NCBI GenBank assembly: GCA_963835955.1 | Contig: CAWIHZ010000017.1 | Span: 1-64,000, forward strand | Length of the DNA: 64,000 nt | Direction: 5' to 3' | Source of the DNA: Roseiarcus sp963835955 | GTDB taxonomy: Bacteria; Pseudomonadota; Alphaproteobacteria; Rhizobiales; Beijerinckiaceae | Shown here: positions 9,804-17,867 of the stretch, one piece after another | How the letters are laid out: the number at the start of each line of letters is the position of its first letter | How positions within the stretch are numbered: the stretch's first letter is position 1 | Program-made: the position numbers and the translations under genes | Notes under the pieces: model-generated | Told to the model about the DNA's origin: nothing | Databases searched by the model: none | The model's input: only the letters and a program-made list of their open reading frames with translations

Positions 9804-10622
9804 TCACGCCTGACTCTGCGCGCCGGCCTGTTCGACCCGGATCGCCGTCTCGACCTCTTCGTCTCCCCCGGCGTGGGCGCTGCGGCTCATGGCGCCGTCG
9901 CGGGCGTCGAAGCCGACCGCGACCCGGACGTAGCGCGCGTCGGCGCAGATGCTCTCCGTCGGATCGAAGGCGACCCAGCCGAGGCCTGCGGTATGGGCCT
10001 CGGCCCAGGCGTGAACCCCCGCGCCCTCCCCGTCTTCGTCGGCTGTCCGATAGCCGGCGACGAAACGCGCCGGAACGCCGAGCCTGCGCGCGCAGGCGAT
10101 GAAGACATGGGCGAAATCGACGGCGCGGCCGCGGCGCAGCGCGAACGCCTCGGCGGCGGAATCGGGGGCGTCAGAGCCGTCCGGCTCGAACGCCATCTCG
10201 CCGTTGAGCGCGCTCGTCAGGCGATGCATCGCGTCCAGCGGGTCGGCGGCGCCGGCGGTCGCCGCGGCGGCGAAATCATGCAAGGCGCCGTTGACCCGCG
10301 CGAGCGGGCTGTCGCGCAGATACATATCGGCCGGAAGCCGCTCCACCGTTCCCCTGAGGACGCCGGCCGCGTCGGTGGTTTCGACCTCGCCGGCGGCCGC
10401 GACGACGAAGCGCTCGACCACCCCGTGATGCGAGAACGAGGTGAGGACATTGCCATGCGCGTCCTCGCCCTTGCGCAGGGCCCCGTCGACGTCGACGCCG
10501 AGCCGCCAGCGCAGCACATATTGGCTGTCGAAGCCGTGCGGGGTTAGCCGCAGGTTGAGATTGATCGTGCGGGCCGCCGGGGCGAACCGATGAACGATCT
10601 CGTGCGAAATCCTGATCCGCAT
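9804..10622 (-). CDS. transglutaminase-like protein lacking the catalytic cysteine
   Basis: A 272-residue protein with the bacterial transglutaminase-like N-terminal beta domain (residues ~5-85) and a transglutaminase-like core (~110-225). The active-site block that normally reads GVCQDFAH is GRAVDFAH here: alanine 167 replaces the nucleophilic cysteine. The histidine (H204 in VHAWAE) and aspartate (D220 in FDPTES) of the triad remain. It is the last gene of a cluster after the ATP-grasp and alpha-E genes, 19 bases from the latter, an association described for predicted peptide-ligase systems. With no cysteine it should not act as a thiol protease or transglutaminase; a binding or scaffold role is inferred. 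Confidence 0.85.
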   Translation of the reverse strand: MRIRISHEIVHRFAPAARTINLNLRLTPHGFDSQYVLRWRLGVDVDGALRKGEDAHGNVLTSFSHHGVVERFVVAAAGEVETTDAAGVLRGTVERLPADMYLRDSPLARVNGALHDFAAAATAGAADPLDAMHRLTSALNGEMAFEPDGSDAPDSAAEAFALRRGRAVDFAHVFIACARRLGVPARFVAGYRTADEDGEGAGVHAWAEAHTAGLGWVAFDPTESICADARYVRVAVGFDARDGAMSRSAHAGGDEEVETAIRVEQAGAQSQA

Positions 10623-10641
10623 GGTTCGATCCGCCGGCCTT

Positions 10642-11601
10642 TCAGGTGAAGAGATATTGCTCGGAGATCGTCGCCGAAAGGCGCGCGTTATCCTCGATGA
10701 ATTCGGTGATGAACTCGTGCAGGCCGCCCTGAAAGATTTGGGTCATGTTCGAGCGCTCGAGCCTGGAGTGGGTCGCGCGCGCGTGTCTTTGCGCGACGCC
10801 GCTGCGTCCGTCCTCGCGCGCCAGCGAATTGAGCGCGCGGTCGATGCTCTCGTAGCACGAGATCAGCGAGCGCGGCATCGACGCCTTCAGGATTAAGAGG
10901 TCGGCGATCAGCCACGGCCTGACCCGGTCGCGATAGACCCAGTGGTAGGCGGTGGCGGCCGAGACCGCGCGCAAGATCGCGACCCACTGGAAATAGTCGA
11001 GCGAGCCGCCGACGGGTTCGCTCGAGGGCAGCAGCAGGTGATATTTCACGTCGAGCAGGCGCGCCGTGTTGTCGGCGCGCTCGATGAAGACCCCGAGGCG
11101 GTTGAACCAGTAGGCGTCGTTGCGCAGCATGGTGCGGTAGCAGGCGCCGTCGAAATCGAGCGAGGCCTTCTTCACGTAGTCGAGAAAGCGCGTCAGCGCC
11201 AGGCGATCGAGCGGTTGAGCGAGATGGTGGCTGCCCTCGAAGCGCTTGAGCTCCAGCCATGCGTCGTTGATTGCGGTCCAGGTTTCGGAGGTGAGCGCGG
11301 TCCGGACCGCCCTTCCCGCCGCGCGCGCGTTTTCAAGGCAGTTGCGGATCGAGGACGGGTTGGAGCGGTCGAAAGTCAGGAACTCGACCGCGGTCTCTTC
11401 GTCGAGCTCGCCGTGGGCGGCGATGAAGCTGTCGAAGGCGCCCGCGGCGTTGAGCGCGCTCTCCCACTCCCCGTTCTTCTCGCCTTCGGATTTGGGCAAG
11501 TATTCGAGCCTCAGCGTCGCCTCGATCGTGCGGGCGATGTAGTCGGCCCTCTCCATGGAGCGGGCGAGCCAGAAAAGATTGTCGGCGGTGCGGGCGAGCA
11601 T
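10642..11601 (-). CDS. alpha-E domain protein
   Basis: A 319-residue, almost entirely alpha-helical protein beginning MLARTADNLFWLARSMERADYIART, the characteristic opening of the alpha-E family. ERADNTAR at about 190 is the second conserved block. The family is found next to circularly permuted ATP-grasp enzymes and transglutaminase-like proteins and is thought to be part of a peptide-modification or amide-ligation system; its biochemical activity is unknown. The gene follows the ATP-grasp gene by three bases, so the two are cotranscribed and probably interact. Confidence 0.88.
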   Translation of the reverse strand: MLARTADNLFWLARSMERADYIARTIEATLRLEYLPKSEGEKNGEWESALNAAGAFDSFIAAHGELDEETAVEFLTFDRSNPSSIRNCLENARAAGRAVRTALTSETWTAINDAWLELKRFEGSHHLAQPLDRLALTRFLDYVKKASLDFDGACYRTMLRNDAYWFNRLGVFIERADNTARLLDVKYHLLLPSSEPVGGSLDYFQWVAILRAVSAATAYHWVYRDRVRPWLIADLLILKASMPRSLISCYESIDRALNSLAREDGRSGVAQRHARATHSRLERSNMTQIFQGGLHEFITEFIEDNARLSATISEQYLFT

Positions 11602-11604
11602 AGC

Positions 11605-13035
11605 TTACGTCTCGCCGTCGGCGTCGTCGACGATCCAGGTGTCCTTGGTGCCTCCGCCCTGGCTCGAATTGACCACCAGCGAGCCCTCCGTCAGCGCGAC
11701 GCGCGTGAGGCCGCCGGGGACGATCCGCACGCCGTCCGCGCCCGACAGCACGAACGGCCTCAAGTCGACATGACGGGGCGAGACGCCGCTCGTGAAGGAG
11801 GCCGGACAGGTCGACAGCGCAAGCGTCGGCTGGGCGATATAGTTGTTGGGATCGGCCTTGATCTTGGCCGCGAATTGCTCGCGCTGAGCGACGGTCGCCT
11901 GGGGGCCGACCAGCATCCCGTAGCCGCCGGAGCCGTTGACTTCCTTGACCACCAGCTGATCGAGGCGCTCAAGCACGTATTTAAGCCATTGAGGCTCCCG
12001 GCAGCGATGGGTCGGCACGTTCTTGAGCAGCGGCTCCTCGGAAAGATAGAAACGGATCAGCTCGGGGACGTAGCTGTAAATCGCCTTGTCGTCCGCAATG
12101 CCGGTGCCGATTGCATTGGCAAGCGTCACATTGCCCGCCAAATAGGCGCCCACGAGCCCCGGCACGCCCAGAATCGAGTCCGGATTGAAGACGAGCGGGT
12201 CGAGAAAATCGTCGTCGACCCGCCGATAGATCACATCGACGCGGCGCGGCCCGAGAGTCGTGCGCATGAAAACCTGGTCGTCGTCGACGAAAAGGTCGCG
12301 GCCCTCGACCAGCTCGACGCCGAGTTTATCGGCGAGGAAAGAATGCTCGTAATACGCCGAATTGAAGGGTCCCGGCGTCAGCAGCACGATCGTCGCCTCG
12401 CCCCAGTCGCGTCGCGGGGCGACCGATCGCAAGCAGGCGAGAAGTTCATCGGGATAGTCGTCGACCGGGGCGACGCGGTGGCGCGCGAAAAGATCGGGCA
12501 GCAACCGCATTGTCACTTCGCGATTTTCCAGCATGTAGGACACGCCGGACGGCGTCCGGGCGTTGTCCTCCAGCACGTAAAAGGATTCGTCGTCGACGCG
12601 CACAATGTCGATGCCGGCGATATGCACCCAGATGTCGTGCGGGGCGCGGCGGCCGATCATTTCCGGCCGATAGTAGGGATTGCGCAGGATCAACTCCGGC
12701 GGAACGATCAACTCCTTGAGAATCGCCCGCGCCCCGTAGACGTCCTTCAGGAACAGGTTGAGCGCATTCGCCCGCTGGGTTAGGCCCTGCTCCAGCCGCC
12801 GCCACTCCGCGCGCGACAGGAGGCGCGGAACGATATCGAAAGGGATCAGCCGCTCGGCGGCGTCCTTGTCGCCGTAGACGCCGAACGTGATGCCGATCCG
12901 GCGGAACATGTATTCGGCCTGGGCGCGCCGCGCGGCCAGCAATTCCGGCGGCGTCTCCGCGAGCCATTGCGCAACCTCGTGGTAGAGCGGTCGCGTCCGG
13001 CTGCGGTCAAGCCCCATTTCGTCAAACGTCGTCAT
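11605..13035 (-). CDS. circularly permuted type 2 ATP-grasp protein
   Basis: A 476-residue member of the circularly permuted ATP-grasp family, predicted to ligate an amino group to a carboxylate using ATP. Recognisable blocks are RRIGITFGVYGDK near residue 43, YVLEDNARTPSGVSYMLENR (metal/ATP region), VDVIYRRVDDDFLDP, and LVVKEVNGSGGYGMLVGP, a glycine-rich nucleotide loop that in permuted members lies near the C-terminus. The ATG at 13035 gives the normal family length. It heads the operon with the alpha-E and transglutaminase-like genes. Substrate unknown. Confidence 0.88.
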   Translation of the reverse strand: MTTFDEMGLDRSRTRPLYHEVAQWLAETPPELLAARRAQAEYMFRRIGITFGVYGDKDAAERLIPFDIVPRLLSRAEWRRLEQGLTQRANALNLFLKDVYGARAILKELIVPPELILRNPYYRPEMIGRRAPHDIWVHIAGIDIVRVDDESFYVLEDNARTPSGVSYMLENREVTMRLLPDLFARHRVAPVDDYPDELLACLRSVAPRRDWGEATIVLLTPGPFNSAYYEHSFLADKLGVELVEGRDLFVDDDQVFMRTTLGPRRVDVIYRRVDDDFLDPLVFNPDSILGVPGLVGAYLAGNVTLANAIGTGIADDKAIYSYVPELIRFYLSEEPLLKNVPTHRCREPQWLKYVLERLDQLVVKEVNGSGGYGMLVGPQATVAQREQFAAKIKADPNNYIAQPTLALSTCPASFTSGVSPRHVDLRPFVLSGADGVRIVPGGLTRVALTEGSLVVNSSQGGGTKDTWIVDDADGET

Positions 13036-13093
13036 GCCGCGCGCCCGAATCTTTCGCCAATCCGCCTCCCCCGGCGCGACACGGGCGCCGTTC

Positions 13094-13777
13094 TCAATCC
13101 GTGGTCGCAACTTCCGTGCCGCCGCGACGGGCAATCTCGAGCGCCTCGGCGCCGCTAATGGGCGCCTCGGCGGGCCAGACGTCGAAATCCGCGTCCAACG
13201 CGAGCGCGCTGGCGAGCCGGCGCCGGAACGTCTCGCGCGGCATTCCCACCGCGCCGAGGCTCGCCAGATGGTCGGTGAGAAACTGCGCGTCGAGCAGTCG
13301 AAAGCCGCCGGCGCGCAGCCGGGCGAACAGATGGACCAGCGCGACCTTCGAGGCGTCGCGCACGCGATGAAACATGCTTTCGCCAAAAAACGCGGCGCCA
13401 AGGCTGACCCCATAGAGCCCGCCGACCAGCGCGTCACCGTCGTAGGTCTCCACCGAATGGGCGTGCCCCGCCTGGTAGAGCGCCCAATAGAGGCGAACGA
13501 TGTCGTCATTGATCCAGGTCTTCTCACGCTCGGCGCAGGCGCGCATCACGGCCTCGAACCCATGGTCGACGACGACGCGGAAACGATCCGAGCGCACCGT
13601 CCTGGCGAGACGTCTGGAGACGACGAGGCCATCAAGCGGAAAGACGCCCCGCTCTTGCGGCTCGACCCAGAACAGTTCCTTGGCCTCAGCGCTTTCGGCC
13701 ATCGGAAAGACGCCGATCGAATAGGCCCTGAGCAGGATGTCGGCCGTCAACTCGAATTGTCGTGGCCTGGGTTTCAT
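13094..13777 (-). CDS. aat: leucyl/phenylalanyl-tRNA--protein transferase
   Basis: A 227-residue Aat enzyme, which transfers Leu or Phe from aminoacyl-tRNA to the N-terminal Arg or Lys of proteins and marks them for ClpAP through the N-degron pathway. The conserved YSIGVFPM near residue 19, FWVEPQERGVFPLD and GLYGVSLGAAFFGESMFH identify the family. Length is normal. It lies 58 bases upstream of the ATP-grasp gene on the same strand, so it may lead the same transcript. A functional link between N-terminal aminoacylation and the ATP-grasp cluster is only suggestive. Confidence 0.93.
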   Translation of the reverse strand: MKPRPRQFELTADILLRAYSIGVFPMAESAEAKELFWVEPQERGVFPLDGLVVSRRLARTVRSDRFRVVVDHGFEAVMRACAEREKTWINDDIVRLYWALYQAGHAHSVETYDGDALVGGLYGVSLGAAFFGESMFHRVRDASKVALVHLFARLRAGGFRLLDAQFLTDHLASLGAVGMPRETFRRRLASALALDADFDVWPAEAPISGAEALEIARRGGTEVATTD

Positions 13778-13866
13778 CGGGCAATCGTGGGGCCGCCCGC
13801 GCCAACCGTCAAGGCGACGGGACTCAAAAGGCCTTGCCGCCCTTCGAGGGACCGTCTAGCTTCAGC

Positions 13867-14037
13867 AGCGATGGTTCCCTTCGGGGATCAAAAGGGAACG
13901 CGGTGCGGGCGGAAACGCCCAATTCCGCGGCTGCCCCCGCAACTGTAAGCGGTGAGACGACGCCACTCATGATCACTGGGAAACCGGGAAGATCGGCGTC
14001 CGTCGTTGACCCGCGAGCCAGGAGACCTGCCATCGCT
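13867..14037 (+). promoter_or_regulatory. cobalamin riboswitch
   Basis: The element has closing-stem arms AGCGATGG (13867-13874) and CCATCGCT (14030-14037), a GGTTCCC...GGGAAC arm, the conserved core CGCGGCTGCCCCCGCAACTGTAAGCGG, and the B12 box GCCAGGAGACCTGCC at 14017-14031. All parts occur in canonical order. It lies about 100 bases upstream of the permease ATG. Cobalamin binding is expected to reduce expression of the downstream transporter gene or genes. Confidence 0.95.
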
Positions 14038-14135
14038 CGTTAAAGCCGATCTCGGGCGAGGTGACCGATGGTTTGTCTCTTTTGCGGCGCCGCCCGCGAT
14101 CGTGCTGTTTCCCCCCAACAGCATGCGAGGGCGCC

Positions 14136-15206
14136 ATGCCGGGAATCGTCTCAAGCTTGCTGAACGAAGGCGGCGCTGATCTGCGCGGCCGGTTGACCGC
14201 CATCTACGCTGTTCTGATCGGCGGCAATATTTTCATCTGGCTCTGGGCGCTCGTCGCCCTGCGCGGCCAGCCGGTCCTCATCGGAACGGCGCTGCTCGCC
14301 TATACGTTCGGCCTTCGCCACGCGGTCGACGCCGACCATATCGCGGCAATCGACAACGTCACCCGCAAGCTGATGCAGCAAGGCCAACGTCCGGTCGGCG
14401 TCGGCTTCTTCTTTTCGCTCGGCCATTCCGCCGTCGTGGTGCTGCTTTCGATCGCCGTCGCGTTCGCGGCGTCGGCGCTCACCACGCGCTTTGACTCGAT
14501 GAAGGCGGTCGGCGGCGTCATCAGCACGAGCGCGTCGGCGCTCTTTCTGTTCGCCATCGCCTTCATCAACATTCTGGTCCTGATTTCGGTCTACCGGACC
14601 TTTCAGGCGTTGAAGCGGGGCGAACCATTCGCAGAGGACGATGTCGATATCCTGCTCAACAAGCGCGGATTCCTCTCACGCATCTTCCGTCCGCTGTTCC
14701 GGCTGGTCGCCAAGAGCTGGCACATGCTGGCGATCGGGTTCCTGTTGGGGCTCGGCTTCGACACCGTGACGGAAGTCGCGCTGTTCGGCATTTCCTCGGC
14801 GCAGGCGGCCAACGGCATGTCGTTCAGCTCGATCATGGTGTTCCCGGCGCTGTTCACCGCCGGCATGTCGCTCATCGACACCACCGACGGCGTATTGATG
14901 CTGGGAGTCTATGGCTGGGCCTTCATGAAGCCGGTCCGCAAGCTCTATTACAACATGACGATTACGGCTGTTTCCGTCATCGTCGCGGTCGTCATCGGCG
15001 GCCTGGAAACGCTCAACCTCGTCGGCGATCAATTGGGCCTCACCCATGGGGGCGGATTCTGGGGCGCGATCGGCGCCCTCAACGATAACTTCGGCGTGCT
15101 CGGCTACGTCATTATCGGCATTTTCGTGCTAAGCTGGCTTGGCTCGGTCGTTTTCTACAAGTTCATGGGCTACGACGAGCTCGAAATCGACGTCGCGACT
15201 CCCTGA
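14136..15206 (+). CDS. nickel/cobalt permease (NiCoT/HoxN/NixA family), probably cobalt
   Basis: A 356-residue inner-membrane secondary transporter with about eight hydrophobic segments. The family signature RHAVDADHIAAIDN at residues 61-74 contains the metal-selecting histidines and aspartates in helix II, and LGFDTVTEV is the second conserved motif. NiCoT proteins import Ni2+ or Co2+; the upstream cobalamin riboswitch argues for cobalt uptake for B12 synthesis. The ATG at 14136 is preceded by GAGG. A longer GTG start at 14061 would fall in the riboswitch expression platform and is unlikely. Confidence 0.92.
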   Translation: MPGIVSSLLNEGGADLRGRLTAIYAVLIGGNIFIWLWALVALRGQPVLIGTALLAYTFGLRHAVDADHIAAIDNVTRKLMQQGQRPVGVGFFFSLGHSAVVVLLSIAVAFAASALTTRFDSMKAVGGVISTSASALFLFAIAFINILVLISVYRTFQALKRGEPFAEDDVDILLNKRGFLSRIFRPLFRLVAKSWHMLAIGFLLGLGFDTVTEVALFGISSAQAANGMSFSSIMVFPALFTAGMSLIDTTDGVLMLGVYGWAFMKPVRKLYYNMTITAVSVIVAVVIGGLETLNLVGDQLGLTHGGGFWGAIGALNDNFGVLGYVIIGIFVLSWLGSVVFYKFMGYDELEIDVATP

Positions 15207-15342
15207 TCGGGCGGCGTGAAGGTTTGGGCCCCGCCGACGGCCCAATTCCTTCCTTCGGCCCCTTTTGGGCCGCTCAGCGGCAATAGCGCCAAAGCCGCCC
15301 CCGCGCGATTTGCGGCAGCTCGGCAATGTGCTGGAGCCAGAC

Positions 15343-16569
15343 ATGATTTTTGGCCCTGAAATTCTTCTCATAGTCTCCGTCGGCGTCGTTGGCGTCTTGC
15401 ACACGATCGTCCCCGATCATTGGGTTCCAATCGCCTTGCTTGCCCGACAGCGAGGCTGGTCAAAAGCGGAGACTGCGCGCGCTGCGCTCCAGGCGGGCGT
15501 TGGGCACATCCTCTCGACTTTGGCCATTGCGGCGGTCATTTGGATCGCAGGCGTCGCCGTCGCCGCGCGCTTCGCTCATTATGTCGACAGCGCCGCCAGT
15601 CTCGCTTTGGTCGTCTTTGGCGGCTGGATCGCCATCGCCGCATGGCGCGACCTGCGTCGGGCGACCGGACACGGATTTGGTCACGGGCGCGGACACGAGC
15701 ACGACCACGTTTTTTCGTTCCTGGCCGGAATTACGCCCGAGCGCGTCCATGGCCTGGAGTTGCGGCGCATCGACACCGGCCATGGGATCGTTGAGCTGTC
15801 AATCAACGAAGATGGCGCATCGCCTCGCTTCCGCCTGTCCGGGCCGCCGGCCGATTGGGTAAGACTGGAAACGCGACGGGAGACGGGCGAGCGGCGACGC
15901 TTCTCTTTCGCCATGCGGGACGGGTATTGGGAGTCCCTCGAACAGATCGCGGCGCCGCACCGCTTCGATGTCGTGGTGACGATCGGACACGAAGGCCATG
16001 CGCATTCCTACCGCGCCAGCTTTGCCGAAGATGACGCCCACGACCATGACCACGGGCGCGGCGGCGATCGTGACGGCGACTGCGAGGATGGGACGCTGCT
16101 CGCGGATGACCCGCTCTATGCGCCGATGCGCGGCGGGGTCGCGGTCCTGGTCCGGCATAAGCACGCTCATCGGCACGGCGACCGCGGCGCCGTCCACACG
16201 CATTGGCACGATCACGACGCCGCGACCGCGCATCCGGTGACGTCCGACCTGGACGCTTTCCCGCCGCCGCATTCGCACCTGCACAAGACAACCGCCCGCA
16301 TGGCGCTGCTGCTGATCCTCGGATCGTCGCCGATGGTCGAAGGCATCCCGGCCTTCTTCGCCGCCGGCAAATTCGGTTTCGGGGTCATTGTCGCCATGGC
16401 GCTTGTGTTCGCGGCGAGCACGATCGCGACCTACGTCGTGATGTGCGTCTATTCCACGGCCGGCTTGGAGCGGTTGCATTTCGGCGCGTTCGAGCGCTAT
16501 GGCGAGGTGTTGAGCGGAGCTTTCATCGCGTTGGTCGGGGTGGCGTTTTGGCTGTGGCCGGCAATGTAG
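15343..16569 (+). CDS. histidine-rich metal transporter-like membrane protein with inserted soluble domain
   Basis: A 408-residue membrane protein. Three N-terminal helices include VGVLHTIVPDHWVPIALLARQ, a UreH/HupE/RcnA-like metal-transporter motif, and three helices lie at the C-terminus (LLLILGSSPMVEGIPAFF and following). Between them is a long hydrophilic region: a His-rich strip GHGFGHGRGHEHDH (about 108-121), a ~100-residue beta-rich soluble segment, and more His/Asp clusters such as HDHDHGRGGD and HKHAHRHGD. It probably binds and moves a divalent metal. The start at ATG 15343 has GGAG upstream; GTG 15328 is an alternative. Located 136 bases after the cobalt permease, it may be in the same B12-regulated transcript. 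Confidence 0.75.
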   Translation: MIFGPEILLIVSVGVVGVLHTIVPDHWVPIALLARQRGWSKAETARAALQAGVGHILSTLAIAAVIWIAGVAVAARFAHYVDSAASLALVVFGGWIAIAAWRDLRRATGHGFGHGRGHEHDHVFSFLAGITPERVHGLELRRIDTGHGIVELSINEDGASPRFRLSGPPADWVRLETRRETGERRRFSFAMRDGYWESLEQIAAPHRFDVVVTIGHEGHAHSYRASFAEDDAHDHDHGRGGDRDGDCEDGTLLADDPLYAPMRGGVAVLVRHKHAHRHGDRGAVHTHWHDHDAATAHPVTSDLDAFPPPHSHLHKTTARMALLLILGSSPMVEGIPAFFAAGKFGFGVIVAMALVFAASTIATYVVMCVYSTAGLERLHFGAFERYGEVLSGAFIALVGVAFWLWPAM

Positions 16570-16671
16570 TTTCGCCGAGCGAACGCCCCGACGCCAACGT
16601 TCATGTTCAGCCAGTCGCGATCGAGCGGAGCGTCCCCGACGGCCAGGATATTCGCCGGAGCGCCGGCGTCG

Positions 16672-17724
16672 TCACGCCGCGATCCGCCGCCCGCGGTTCC
16701 AGAGCCAGAATGGCGCGCCGGTCAGGAGGATTTCCAGCGCTTCGGCGCTCTGCCAGCGACCGTTGACCGAGACCCTGGGCAGCTCGGTCAATCGCCCGGC
16801 GTGGCCGTCAAACAGCATGCCCGGCCGCGTGGTCGCCGCCGTCTCGAACCCGACCTCGCGCGCCAGCTCGAACTCCCGCCGCCCCGCGCTGGCGGCGTCG
16901 CCGACCGGATAGGCGAAGTGACGCACGGGGATATCGAGCCGCGCCTCCAGCGCCGCTCTCGATTCTTTCATCTCGGCCCGGGCCTCGGCCGCCGACCAAT
17001 GCGCCAGGCGCCGGTGCGTCACCCCATGGGCGCCGATGGTCGCGAGCGGATGGCGGCTCAGCGCCGCGATCTCGCTCCAGTCCATGAACAGCCCGTCGGC
17101 GAGCCTGCGGGCGTCGACGGCGGCGCGGCGGGCGAGATCCCCGACCCTATCGAGCAGCACCGCTTCCGGCCGTTGGCGCAGCAGCCAATAGATCCTGTCG
17201 AACGCCGCCGATTTCTCCTCCGGCGTGCGCGCGGCCAGGCGCACCCGCGCCCCGGCGATGGAGAGTTCGACGGTCTCGAGGCGCCGCACCGCCTCCTCCA
17301 GCTCCAGCCACCACAGCCGCGCCGTGCGCTCGATAAATCCGGTCGCGCAATAGACCGTAAACGGCGCGCCGCGCTTCTCCAAGACCGGCAGCGCGACTTG
17401 GAGCGTGTCGCGATAGCCGTCGTCGAAGGTCACGGCGGCGAATGGCGCGCTCTGCGGATCGGCGATCCGCCGGCGCGCCTCGTCGAGCGAGACCGGTTCG
17501 AAACCTTCGCGGGCGACGATCCGCAACGCGAGATCGAGAAATTCCGGCGTGATCTCCAGGCCTCGATTGGGCGCGTAGCGGCGCGGGCGCGAGCGCGCGG
17601 GCAGCACCCGATGGAAGGTCAGAATCAGGCCGCGTCCGCGCGTCGCGGTCCTGGCCAGACGGTGCAATCCGCTGGCGCGAAATCCGGCGAAGCCGGCGCT
17701 GATGAGCCTGTTCCTGAGCGGCAT
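16672..17724 (-). CDS. polysaccharide deacetylase family protein
   Basis: A 350-residue NodB-homology protein (carbohydrate esterase 4). LILTFHRV near residue 35 and TFDDGYRDT near 100 hold the metal-binding and catalytic aspartates, and TIGAHGVTHRRL near 222 gives the histidine metal ligands. HFAYPVG near 260 is the downstream conserved motif. There is no clear signal peptide, so deacetylation would be cytoplasmic, or at the membrane through the basic N-terminus. The start ATG at 17724 avoids overlap with the divergent acetyltransferase gene. It belongs to the exopolysaccharide locus and probably removes N-acetyl groups from sugars. Confidence 0.88.
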   Translation of the reverse strand: MPLRNRLISAGFAGFRASGLHRLARTATRGRGLILTFHRVLPARSRPRRYAPNRGLEITPEFLDLALRIVAREGFEPVSLDEARRRIADPQSAPFAAVTFDDGYRDTLQVALPVLEKRGAPFTVYCATGFIERTARLWWLELEEAVRRLETVELSIAGARVRLAARTPEEKSAAFDRIYWLLRQRPEAVLLDRVGDLARRAAVDARRLADGLFMDWSEIAALSRHPLATIGAHGVTHRRLAHWSAAEARAEMKESRAALEARLDIPVRHFAYPVGDAASAGRREFELAREVGFETAATTRPGMLFDGHAGRLTELPRVSVNGRWQSAEALEILLTGAPFWLWNRGRRIAA

Positions 17725-17867
17725 GTTCGGTCGCAAGACAGCATGACCCGGCGCTCCTTTCCGAAACTTTACCCTGACCTCGGCGAAATCTTGCTCCAAG
17801 CGCCGCGAAACCGATCGTTGAGGGATTTCGCCGAGGGTGAGCGCCGCCGTTCCGAAAGGGTGAAATC

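Noticed and set aside
10942..12783. 613-codon forward frame across the alpha-E and ATP-grasp genes
   Set aside because: No recognisable motif; the reverse-strand genes have strong family matches and the frame is a codon-position artefact.
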